A stretch of DNA of 64,000 nt from Selenomonadales bacterium (GTDB lineage: Bacteria > Bacillota > Negativicutes > Sporomusales > UBA7701), in the NCBI GenBank assembly GCA_018434945.1, contig JAHDOI010000019.1, positions 1 through 64,000 of the forward strand. The letters run 5' to 3'. Below, one piece after another: positions 51,300-59,436 of this stretch; position 1 is the first letter of the stretch, and each line of letters begins with the position of its first letter. Under the pieces are notes generated by a model. That model had not been told where the DNA came from. It worked only from the letters and a program-made list of their open reading frames with translations, and did no database searches. Position numbers and translations under genes: made by a program.

Positions 51300-52533
51300 T
51301 TATTTATCTGGATTATATCCCAATATCTCCGTCAAGTCAAACCCCGCCTTCTTCTCCAGGTATTCGGTCGCTTTCGTGCCGAAACCGTCAGCAGGAATAC
51401 TCCCGCCCTCCAGTAATTCCCCTAAATCGCCGATACCCACCAGGTGACAGGCCGCCAGCAACCCGGACGCCGACACCTTGACGCCGCGGATTTCTTTCCC
51501 TATATACTTGTCATAACCGTTTTCGGATATACTCCCAGTTATTCTTGATGGATGCCCTTATAGCCGCTTCCTGTGCCTCCGGGCTCTTGAGGAAATCCTC
51601 GTAAGAATTGACTCCATACGCCTTTGCCTTATCCGTCCACGTTCAATTGAACTTATTACTAAAATTAACTTTCGGCGCACCATCTTCAAGGTAGTCGTAG
51701 TAGAAGCCCGCATCGGCCAATGCCGCATCACCCATCTGATACTTTCCGAGATGGCCGCCTGCGCTTCTAGCTGTATAGTTGTTGGTCGATTCCCTATATC
51801 CCAGCTTATCCAAATATCCTGCCAAACCTCGGTTGGTACTCGCATCCTCTGTACCTCCTCCAGCGGTGCTGTTGCCAATCGTATGACGCTCCCCCTGCGG
51901 CAGCGTCATATCCCCGTATGCCCCGCCGTCCGCATACCCGCCCGCGTAGGGGTTGGCGCCTGCCGTATTCGCCCCTCGCCCGCCGGTGTTAACGTCATTC
52001 CCGCCTGCCGTGTAGCTCAGCGGCCTATACGTCCCTCCCCGGCTGGGGGAAAAAATATCGGCAGCGTTTTTCCAGAACGGCCTTTGCCCCGGCAGCTCCC
52101 ATCCTTTAATTTCGAAACCGCCGTTTTCATTCGGCGAAATCGTCATTGTCTCCGGATCATACGTAATACCATGCAAATCCGGCTTCATCGTCCTGTTGCC
52201 GGGCGGCGTTGGCACGTGCGGCACAGGTCTCATACGAGGCCACTCCTCCTCGTCCTCCCCGTTGTCCCAGCCGTTGAGATAAAACTCCTGCCCTTTGGGG
52301 ATCGCGCTCTCATCGTACGGCTGGCCAAACATGCGCAGAATCCGCGCCTTCAGTCCCGGGTCCACCGGCCGGTACACCGGCTGCTGACATTCCGCCTCCC
52401 TCCTTCGGCCGCCCTCCTCCATCTTCGAAAGCTCCCACTCGATGTCCTCATCATCCAAACCATTCAAACTCGGCTCATACCCCAGCGCCTTCATCCTCCT
52501 TAAGTACTCTTCCTCTCTCGTCCTAGCGTTCAA
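51300..52533 (-). pseudogene. Modular lysozyme-tipped gene, broken by stop codon and frameshift
   Basis: TTG start 52533 with AGGAGGAG upstream. Residues 1-175 are the family module, nearly identical to that of the M23-tipped gene; 176-236 a Gly/Asn-rich linker; from 237 a lysozyme-like domain: GYLDKLGYRESTNNYTA (catalytic-type Glu 248), GGHLGKYQMGDAALADAGFY. After FSNKFN an in-frame TGA (51645-51643) interrupts; the same frame then continues TWTDKAKAYGVNSYEDFLKS. One extra base near 51524 (CC for C) shifts the frame again; the remainder (IRGVKVSASGLLAACHLVGI, GFGTKATEYLEKKAGFDLTE) runs to 51300. The repaired domain matches phage- and secretion-associated muramidases that end in 'SGLLAAAHLVG'. 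No Sec signal. Confidence 0.82.
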
Positions 52534-52567
52534 GTCCTCTCCTCCTCGCCGTTTTTCGGCATAAATT

Positions 52568-52663
52568 AAGAAGACCGCCCTCCGGCGGTCTTCTTCACGA
52601 TACCATCATATCACACCTTTTCGCCCAAACAGTCCACTAAAAGTCCACTTTTCGTCCAAAACG
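52568..52663 (-). promoter_or_regulatory. Conserved upstream element of the effector family (copy 2)
   Basis: GGAC boxes (gtcc at 52654, 52643, 52632 on the plus strand), 21 bp to TATGAT (52610-52605), then a leader hairpin AAGAAGACCGCC...GGCGGTCTTCTT (52568-52595). Order, spacing and sequence are the same as copies 1 and 3. Confidence 0.75.
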
Positions 52664-52724
52664 ACATTTGTGGAGATATTTATTTCAAAAAGGACTTCAA
52701 CGGGAGCTTCCCATTTGTTTCGCC

Positions 52725-53420
52725 CTACTCATTTAAATCAAAAACAACAGTTTTTGTTATATAGTTTTCCCCCTTTTTGCCTGCTAAATAAGTTACCGAA
52801 AGCTTATTATCACCCACCCATTTTATCTCCTGAAATGCGTTAACCGGATTGGCCACCGGGGGATAATCCGCGATAAGCAGTTCTTTATAATAAACGTTTT
52901 TATCGAAAATATCGGCAACGGCCAATTTCCCCGTTTTCGGAACAACGACCTTCCCGTTGCCCGCCAGCATAGGACTTTCATAAATAGGCGAGACTCGGTT
53001 GTTTTTCCTGTCAAAGTAATAGCTGTACCAAATTCCTGTACCTGCACCCTGCCTAATTTCCACTACGTTTTGATCAATAACTTTTATATGGGGCTGATAA
53101 TTATTCACTTTGGGCCTTCGCGCCTCATAAACAACCTTTTTTTCGTCGTTGAAAATCCTGACGAGATACCCGGCCTCTCTTCCTTCAACAGCATCTCTTA
53201 TGATAAAAATCTGGGATTCTTTTTCTTCACTGATAAGCCAGTAATTTAAACCTGCGTTCGCCATATCCGGAGGTTTAGCCACCGCTGAACCCTTGTTTGC
53301 CATCTTCGCCGGTGTCTTTACCGGTGAGTCGCCCTTGGAATAATTACTGTTGCACCCGGTCAAAAATGTTAATACGAGAACCACCAAAAAACTACAAAAC
53401 CATATAGGCTTAAGCGTCAA
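52725..53420 (-). CDS. Lipoprotein paired with the M23-tipped gene
   Basis: 231 residues from a probable TTG at 53420 (GGGGTGAG upstream; GTG 53429 or TTG 53441 are alternatives). Lipobox FLTGCNS. A disordered Lys/Pro/Ala linker is followed by a beta-rich domain whose C-terminal 130 residues resemble those of the 50186-51265 protein (YYFDRKNNRVSPIYE, DKNVYYKELLIADYPP, VTYLAGKKG). It is the last gene of the M23 cassette. No family name known; a periplasmic immunity or partner role is inferred from context. Confidence 0.72.
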   Translation of the reverse strand: MTLKPIWFCSFLVVLVLTFLTGCNSNYSKGDSPVKTPAKMANKGSAVAKPPDMANAGLNYWLISEEKESQIFIIRDAVEGREAGYLVRIFNDEKKVVYEARRPKVNNYQPHIKVIDQNVVEIRQGAGTGIWYSYYFDRKNNRVSPIYESPMLAGNGKVVVPKTGKLAVADIFDKNVYYKELLIADYPPVANPVNAFQEIKWVGDNKLSVTYLAGKKGENYITKTVVFDLNE

Positions 53421-53536
53421 CTTGCTCACCCCGCCGAACAACGAATTTTTTCGGATTCCTCAAGACCTGGCAACAAGAAAGAAAATGCCCCCTGCCATTT
53501 TTACCCATTGTTTCGACAGGAGTTCCGGGAGCTTTC

Positions 53537-54343
53537 TTACTTTATCACCCACGTGCCGTCCACGAGTCGTACCGTTATACTGTCGAATGGGGCATTGTCT
53601 TTGTCTATAGCCTGTATTTCGATTTCACCCCGCGAGGCATTTATCATATAATCGTTTTGCGATTTCCAGCCCAGCGAGGAATGGGAAATAACGAAGCTTT
53701 TCGGGTCGCTCCGGATTGCCCATTCGCCTTTTCCCGCGACGCCAGGCGGGCGCGAATATACTTGCCAGACGCCGTCCGTCAGTTTCCAGGTGTATATGGT
53801 GATGTAATTATGCTCGGGGCCGTAGCGTTTTTCGGCAAGCGGGAGATAAAGCCCCTCCCCGGCAACGATTATCTCAGTGTATGCAAGCTGGCCGATTGCG
53901 GTTGTCTGCACCAGGGAATGCAGTTTTTCCGCCATACTCACCTTGTCGCCGGACCGAGTCTGAGCGAAAACAGCCGTCATTGCGCCCATGTCGATTTGGT
54001 ATGGGCGCAAGATAATAAGCCGGTGTCGTATTTCGCCCGCGCCGACCCAATCGCCGAAAACAAGCGCGAATTGTCCGCCGCCACGGAGTATATCTTCCGA
54101 CTTGGCCGTCAGGCTGTCTTCCTCCTGAAGGACGGCAAGCAAGGCGGCGTTTATCCTTTCGCCGACGCTGTACCTCTCGTTCGGGCGCAACGAAGAATGG
54201 TATCCGCTCAATTCCACCTGCATCGCTTCGATCTTTTGGGAATATGAACCACCGGCCAAGGCTGTGCTTTGGCAAAAGCTGCCGAGAGATAATAAGGCAA
54301 TCAGCAAGATAAACAATAAATAAGACCGGAATTTGGTAAACAC
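53537..54343 (-). CDS. Exported protein paired with the M23-tipped gene
   Basis: 268 residues from a probable GTG at 54343 (an in-frame TTG at 54382 is less likely because its extra residues are polar). Signal peptide FRSYLLFILLIALLSLGSFC ending near TALAGG. The mature part has QKIEAMQVELSGYHSSLRPN, GGGQFALVFGDWVGAGEIRH and repeated beta phrases (NYITIYTWKLTDGVWQVYSR, DSITVRLVDGTWVIK). No family recognised. It lies 91 bp after the M23-tipped gene and before the lipoprotein gene, and is a candidate immunity protein. Confidence 0.7.
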   Translation of the reverse strand: MFTKFRSYLLFILLIALLSLGSFCQSTALAGGSYSQKIEAMQVELSGYHSSLRPNERYSVGERINAALLAVLQEEDSLTAKSEDILRGGGQFALVFGDWVGAGEIRHRLIILRPYQIDMGAMTAVFAQTRSGDKVSMAEKLHSLVQTTAIGQLAYTEIIVAGEGLYLPLAEKRYGPEHNYITIYTWKLTDGVWQVYSRPPGVAGKGEWAIRSDPKSFVISHSSLGWKSQNDYMINASRGEIEIQAIDKDNAPFDSITVRLVDGTWVIK

Positions 54344-54434
54344 GGCATCACATCCATATAATATTCTCGGATGTAATAACAACCATATTTACCAATTCCA
54401 TACATAGGGTTAAATTCCTTTTGTCCTCACACTA

Positions 54435-55610
54435 TCACCACATGTCCCGCTCCTTGATTCCGAGCATCTCTCTTACCTCGGCAGGGGTAAAATAGTGACT
54501 TTCTTTTTCCTGTGCTCTGTTAATCAATACTCCAAAATGTAGGTGGGGAGAATCGTTTGCTGTCCCACTATGACCGATTACCTGTCCTGGTTTTACTCTG
54601 ATTTCCTGCCCATCTCCTTCTGCTTTTTCAACGGCAAGTTTAGACATGTGGGTATACCATATATACTTCGCTTGCCTTCCATCTTTATAGGTGATTGGCG
54701 TATCAAGTTCAACCAGAACACTGTAAGGAGTGTCGATTGGTTCCCCCGTCGCTGGATCGCGTCTCTGCCATTTGGTATGCCCGGCCTCAGCGTAAATTAC
54801 TTTTCCCCCGGCTGCAGCTAAAACCGGGGTTGAGACTGGAGCGCTTATATCCAGTCCGCTATCCGAAATATACCCGGCTTCGGTACCAGATGCTATTGGT
54901 CTCTGCAACCCGTAGGGTGACAATGTTCCCGCTTCATGAGACGATTTCTGCAAAGATTGAAAATTATCCTTAAGCTTTGTATCAGATGTCTTCGGCCCTT
55001 GATATTTACTCTGGAGTTTCGGCTCAAAGAGATATTTTCCATCTGTGCCAATACCCTCATGCAATCCCGCCCCCCCATCATGCCCGCCTGCCGCATAGCT
55101 CAGCGGCCTGTACTCTCCTCCCCGGCTGGGGGAAAATATATCGGTGACGTTTTTCCACAATTGTGACTGCCCTGGCACCTTCGACCCTTTTATTTCGAAA
55201 CCGCCGTTTTCATTAGGCGTAATCTTCCCCGTCTCCGGGTCATACGTAATCCCATGCAAATCCGGCTTCATCGTCCTGTTGCCGGGCGGCACTGGCACGC
55301 GCGGTTCAGGTTTCAGCGCAGGCCACTCCTCCTCGTCCTCCCCGTTGTCCCAGCCGTTCAGATAAAACTCCTGCCCCTTGGGTATCGCGCTCTCGTCGTG
55401 CGGCTGGCCGAACATGCGCAAAATCCGCGCCTTCAGCCCCGGGTCCACCGGCCGGTACACCGGCTGCCGCCATTCCGCCTCCCGCTTCCTATTAGACTCA
55501 TCCATCTTAGAAAGTTCCCACTCAATGTCCTCATCGTCCATGCCATTCAAACTCGGCTCATACCCCAGCGCCTTCATCCTCCTCAAATACTCTTCCTCTC
55601 TCGTCCTCAT
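54435..55610 (-). CDS. Modular cell-wall peptidase: shared N-module + M23/LytM domain
   Basis: 391 residues from ATG 55610 (GAGGAGAG upstream). Residues 1-172 are the family module (EEEYLRRMKALGYEPSLNGM, DEDIEWELSKMDE, VYRPVDPGLKARILRMFGQP, LNGWDNGEDEEEW, NENGGFEIKG, PSRGGEYRPLSY); 173-235 linker; 236-365 an M23 peptidase domain: DSGLDISAPVSTPVLAAAGG, YTHMSK (H321), VKPGQVIGHSGTANDSPHLH (H356, H358). The first zinc ligand, normally His in HxGxD, is Asp250 here. M23 enzymes cut peptide cross-bridges. No signal peptide. Two genes for exported proteins follow. Confidence 0.87.
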   Translation of the reverse strand: MRTREEEYLRRMKALGYEPSLNGMDDEDIEWELSKMDESNRKREAEWRQPVYRPVDPGLKARILRMFGQPHDESAIPKGQEFYLNGWDNGEDEEEWPALKPEPRVPVPPGNRTMKPDLHGITYDPETGKITPNENGGFEIKGSKVPGQSQLWKNVTDIFSPSRGGEYRPLSYAAGGHDGGAGLHEGIGTDGKYLFEPKLQSKYQGPKTSDTKLKDNFQSLQKSSHEAGTLSPYGLQRPIASGTEAGYISDSGLDISAPVSTPVLAAAGGKVIYAEAGHTKWQRRDPATGEPIDTPYSVLVELDTPITYKDGRQAKYIWYTHMSKLAVEKAEGDGQEIRVKPGQVIGHSGTANDSPHLHFGVLINRAQEKESHYFTPAEVREMLGIKERDMW

Positions 55611-55652
55611 GGCCTCTCTCCTCGCTTTCTTGCCGAATTCCGGCATAAAAAT

Positions 55653-55745
55653 AGAAGGCCGCCCCCTTGGCGGTCTTCTTCACGATACCATCATATCACA
55701 CCATTTCGCCCAAACAGTCCACTAAAAGTCCACTTTTCGTCCAAA
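55653..55745 (-). promoter_or_regulatory. Conserved upstream element of the effector family (copy 3)
   Basis: GGAC boxes (gtcc at 55739, 55728, 55717 on the plus strand), 21 bp to TATGAT (55695-55690), then a leader hairpin AAGGCCGCC...GGCGGTCTT (55655-55679). It faces the promoter region of the divergent M20 peptidase gene. Confidence 0.75.
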
Positions 55746-55872
55746 CCGGCATTTTTAACAAAAAATATTTGCGTATCTTCCCACTGGTCCGCAATTCATC
55801 TCCCCCTATTCCCCGCCGCCCCATTATGTGGTAAAATATGGTATCAAACCAACTATAAAGGGGGAATTGACC

Positions 55873-57111
55873 GTGTGGAAAAAAGTGCTGACCGTCGTAA
55901 TGGCGCTCGTTCTAATGTCGGCCGGCGTATGCCTCGCCGCCGGCAAGCAGGACGTCTACGCCAACGTCGACGCCATGCAGCAAAAGCTCCTCCAGATCAA
56001 CGACTTCATCCACGACAACCCCGAAACAGGCAACAAAGAATTCAAAGCCGTCGAACTGCTCACCAAAACACTCGAAGAAAATGGCTTCAAGGTTGAAACC
56101 GGCGTCGCCGGCCTCAAAACCGCCTTCGTCGCCACCTATGTCAACAAAACCGGCGGGCCCACCATCGGCTTCCTCGCCGAATATGACGCCCTCGACAAAC
56201 TCGGCCACGGCTGCGGCCACAACATCATCGCCTCCGCCGGCGTCGGCGCCGGCATCGCCCTCGCCAAAAGCCTCGGCGACATCCCCGCCACCATCGTCGT
56301 CTACGGCACCCCCGCCGAAGAAACCACCAGCGGCAAACTGCCCATGGTCGCCGCCGGCCTCTTCGACAGGCTCGACGTCGCCCTCATGACCCACCCCGGT
56401 GACCGCACCACCGTCGGCGCCAAATCGCTCGCCCTCAACCTCATCGACTTCATCTTCGAAGGCAAAGCCTCCCACGCCGCCGCCTCGCCCGAAAAGGGCA
56501 TCAGCGCCCTCGACGGCGTCATGATGCTCTTCAACGGCATGGAATACCTCCGTGAGCACGTCCGCTCCGACGTCCGCATCCACGGCATCGTCACCGACGG
56601 CGGCGCCGCCGCCAACATCGTCCCCGAGCGGGCCGCCGCCCGTTTCTACGTCCGCAGCGCCGACCGCACCTACCTCGACACCGTCGTCGAGCGCGTCCAC
56701 AACATCGCCAACGGCGCCGCCATGATTACCGGCACCAAGGTCACCATCAAGCAAATCAAAGCCTACGACAACAAAGTCATCCTCGATAGCCTCAGCGAAC
56801 TGCTCTTAGAAAACGCCAAAGCCCTGGACGCCAAGCAAATCCTGCCGCCGCCCGAGAGCACCGGCTCCACCGACTTCGGCTCCGTCACCTTCCGCGTCCC
56901 CGGCGCCGAGCTCGGCATCGCCTTCGTACCTGTCGGCACCCCAGCCCACTCCCAGGCCTACGTCCAGGCCGGCACAACCCCCGCCGGCCACGAAGCCGTC
57001 ATCGTCGCCGCCAAAACCCTCGCCGCCTCAGGCTACGACCTCATAACAAGTCCCGAGCTCCTCAAAAAAGTCAAAGCCGAATTCGCGGCCACCAAAACGC
57101 TGAAAAACTAA
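55873..57111 (+). CDS. Exported M20-family amidohydrolase/peptidase
   Basis: 412 residues from GTG 55873 (AAAGGGGG upstream). The signal peptide (TVVMALVLMSAGVCLA) puts it outside the cytoplasm, which is unusual for the family. Metal motifs: TIGFLAEYDALDKLGHGCGH, GTPAEETTSGKLPMVAAG, LMTHPGDRTTVG and GKASHAAASPEKGISALDG. It resembles amidohydrolases that split N-acyl amino acids or p-aminobenzoyl-glutamate. TAAAAT before the start may be its -10. Confidence 0.9.
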   Translation: MWKKVLTVVMALVLMSAGVCLAAGKQDVYANVDAMQQKLLQINDFIHDNPETGNKEFKAVELLTKTLEENGFKVETGVAGLKTAFVATYVNKTGGPTIGFLAEYDALDKLGHGCGHNIIASAGVGAGIALAKSLGDIPATIVVYGTPAEETTSGKLPMVAAGLFDRLDVALMTHPGDRTTVGAKSLALNLIDFIFEGKASHAAASPEKGISALDGVMMLFNGMEYLREHVRSDVRIHGIVTDGGAAANIVPERAAARFYVRSADRTYLDTVVERVHNIANGAAMITGTKVTIKQIKAYDNKVILDSLSELLLENAKALDAKQILPPPESTGSTDFGSVTFRVPGAELGIAFVPVGTPAHSQAYVQAGTTPAGHEAVIVAAKTLAASGYDLITSPELLKKVKAEFAATKTLKN

Positions 57112-57123
57112 CCCATAAACATG

Positions 57124-57148
57124 AAGAGCGGGGGGTAGCCCCGCTCTT
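57124..57148 (+). terminator. Terminator after the exported M20 gene
   Basis: AAGAGCGGGG, short loop, CCCCGCTCTT, then CTC. Confidence 0.75.
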
Positions 57149-57325
57149 CTCACCCCCCCTCGGATACGCGCTGTCCGGCAAACCCTCCCTCACAAATAAC
57201 TTTTTCCCCGCCCAAGGAGGAGTTTTCGTCCGCAAATAGAAGGTAATTATTGGAACAAACCGCCAACCCAACACCGTTACTCCCAGCCTATAAAGTGCTG
57301 CTTCATTTATTATTCAGCGTAAATG

Positions 57326-57364
57326 AAATCCAGCAACAAAGGTCAACTTTGTTGCTGGATTTTC
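57326..57364 (+). terminator. Terminator-like hairpin in the leader of the beta-lactamase-fold gene
   Basis: Sixteen-base perfect arms, AAATCCAGCAACAAAG and complement, loop of 5, then TCGTTTTG. It lies 81 bp before the next start codon, inside the 334 bp gap 57112-57445, which otherwise holds only the preceding terminator. It could end an upstream transcript or act as an attenuator. Confidence 0.65.
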
Positions 57365-57445
57365 GTTTTGAAAGGGGGGATCGACAAACCCGACACGAAT
57401 CGCGACGTTTCCTGCGGCTCAACCCAAAGTGAAAGGAGAGTAACG

Positions 57446-58357
57446 ATGAACACCAAACTCACGGTAGCGGTATTGACCGCTCTCATCCTCCTGACAGCGG
57501 CTGTTCTGCCCGGCACGGCAAGCGCCGGCGACCTCCTCACCTCAAAGTGGCTGGCCGACCAGATCAAAAAAGAATGCAAAGACCAAACCACCCTCCACTC
57601 CATATACATCAAAGACCTCGACTCCGGCAGCTACACCTACCTAAATCCCATGCGCCACAAGGCGGCCAGCCTCATCAAAGTATTCATCATGGCCGAAGCC
57701 TTCAACCAGAAGAACCAGGGCAAACTCGACTTCAACGAAATCGTCACCATCGCCAAGAGCGACAAATACGCCTGGGGCTCGCTCGACAAAGTCCCTGACG
57801 GCACAAAAGTCACTGTCGGCGAACTCGTCGAGCAGATGATCGTCGTCAGCGACAACACCGCCACAAACCTCCTCATCCCCAAACTCGGCATGGACAATGT
57901 CAACGCCCTCATCAAAAAGCTCGGCTGCACCGAAACCGTCCTCGCCAGGAGAATGCTCGACTCCGCCGCCGCCAAAGCCGGCCGCGAAAACTACACCTCC
58001 CCCAAAGACATGGCCATCATCCTCGAAAAACTCTACAACAAAGAATGCATCGACCCGGAAAGCGACCAGAAAATGCTCGACATCCTCGCCCGCCAGCAGT
58101 GGAACGAGCGCATCCCCGCCAACCTCCCCCACGACCTCAAAATCGCCCATAAAACCGGCGAACTCGGCGGCGCCCTCCACGACTGCGGCATCGTCTTCGG
58201 CCGCCAGCACGACTACATCCTCTGCATGATGACCAAAAACGTCCCCGACGAACACCGCGGCTACGACGACAACAACATCCTCGTCTTCAACGACATGGCC
58301 CTCATCGCCAAACTCATCTGGAACCGCCTCGACGACCCGGTCTACACCAAAGACTGA
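57446..58357 (+). CDS. Exported class A beta-lactamase-fold serine hydrolase
   Basis: 303 residues from ATG 57446 (AAAGGAGAG upstream). Signal peptide TALILLTAAVLPGTASAG. Active-site motifs: KAASLIKVF (SxxK), VVSDNTATN (SDN) and AHKTGELGG (KTG). The omega-loop region reads MLDSAAAKAGRENYTSPKDM without the usual ExxLN, so the deacylating Glu166 is not in its normal context. It belongs to the beta-lactamase 2 family; whether it destroys beta-lactams is uncertain. Confidence 0.87.
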   Translation: MNTKLTVAVLTALILLTAAVLPGTASAGDLLTSKWLADQIKKECKDQTTLHSIYIKDLDSGSYTYLNPMRHKAASLIKVFIMAEAFNQKNQGKLDFNEIVTIAKSDKYAWGSLDKVPDGTKVTVGELVEQMIVVSDNTATNLLIPKLGMDNVNALIKKLGCTETVLARRMLDSAAAKAGRENYTSPKDMAIILEKLYNKECIDPESDQKMLDILARQQWNERIPANLPHDLKIAHKTGELGGALHDCGIVFGRQHDYILCMMTKNVPDEHRGYDDNNILVFNDMALIAKLIWNRLDDPVYTKD

Positions 58358-58383
58358 CCGCCCCTCCCCTCATAAACGCGCCA

Positions 58384-58409
58384 AAGCCCGGACCTCCCGG
58401 TCCGGGCTT
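58384..58409. terminator. Bidirectional terminator
   Basis: AAGCCCGGACC, 4-base loop, GGTCCGGGCTT, between convergent genes, with CTTCCTTAT on the plus side. Confidence 0.82.
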
Positions 58410-58420
58410 CTTCCTTATCC

Positions 58421-59326
58421 TTATCCCTTATCCCTGGCCCGTCCGAGACCCAGCACCCCGGTCCCCAGGCAGACCCCGGCCAGCACGAGCACAAGTGCCG
58501 CCAGATGGTTCCAGTGCAGCGCCTCGCCGAGCCACAGCGCCGCCATGAAAACCCCCGCCACCGGGATACCGTTCTGGAAAAGCGTCGTCGTCGACGCCCC
58601 CACCCGCTGGATGCCCATATTCCACCACACCGCCCCCAGAGCCGTATTCACGAAACTCGAAAATGCCAACACCGCCAGCGGCGCCGGTGCGAACGCCCCC
58701 TCATAATACCAGGCCTCATTCGTGAATAAGCCAAGCACGATCAGCAAGGCCGCCCCCATCAACATGCTGTACGCCGTCACCAGCAGCGGCGACACCAGTG
58801 CCGTGCCGCGCTTGATAAACAGCGTCCCCGCCACGAACGCAAGCATCGAGCCGAACATCACCGCGTCGCCGGCCAGACTCGCCGCGCCGCGCGTATCGCC
58901 CGCCACCACCAGCAGCACCCCGCCGAAGCCGAACAGAATCCCCAGACACTTCTGCCAGGTGAACGGCTCATGCATCAGACGGCTGGCCAATAGCGCCACG
59001 AACAGCGGGCTCAGGCCCAGGATAAGCGCCCCGTGCGTCCCGCTCGTCTCGGCAAGCCCCCACGACATCGTGACCTGGTGAAGGAAAATCGTGAAGACCG
59101 CCGACCCGCCCGCCATCAGCCACGCTTCGCGCGACAGCCTATGGAACCCGTGCTTATACATCACCAGCGGGAAAAGCAGGCCGACCGCCAGAGTAAGGCG
59201 GATAGGCGCCAACGCCAGCGGCGGGAAAAACTTCGTCAAGTACTTGATCATTATCACGTTAATGCCCCACAGCGTCGCCACCAGGGCGAGCAGCAGGAAA
59301 ATCGCGTAGTTCGTCCGTTTGTCCAG
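58421..59326 (-). CDS. EamA/DMT-family transporter, probable non-ATG start
   Basis: Ten membrane segments in two repeats: FLLLALVATLWGINVIMIKY, then VMFGSMLAFVAGTLFIKRGT, with TLFQNGIPVAGVFMAALWLG near the end. The first membrane segment extends upstream of the first GTG (59281) to DKRTNYAIFLLLALV. Upstream of that, only CTG 59326 (after GGCGGTGA by 7 nt) or ATT 59332 precede an in-frame stop at 59335. I give the CTG, for 301 residues; GTG 59281 would cut the first segment in half. Confidence 0.82.
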   Translation of the reverse strand: MDKRTNYAIFLLLALVATLWGINVIMIKYLTKFFPPLALAPIRLTLAVGLLFPLVMYKHGFHRLSREAWLMAGGSAVFTIFLHQVTMSWGLAETSGTHGALILGLSPLFVALLASRLMHEPFTWQKCLGILFGFGGVLLVVAGDTRGAASLAGDAVMFGSMLAFVAGTLFIKRGTALVSPLLVTAYSMLMGAALLIVLGLFTNEAWYYEGAFAPAPLAVLAFSSFVNTALGAVWWNMGIQRVGASTTTLFQNGIPVAGVFMAALWLGEALHWNHLAALVLVLAGVCLGTGVLGLGRARDKG

Positions 59327-59436
59327 ATCAATTCACCGCCTGTATTGTTTCAGCGCCGCGACGTGCCTCGCAAAAATGCGGACGCAGGACAGCCGGCGAG
59401 GCCGCAACTCGCGTTGCGGCCTCGCCGTTAAAAGCC

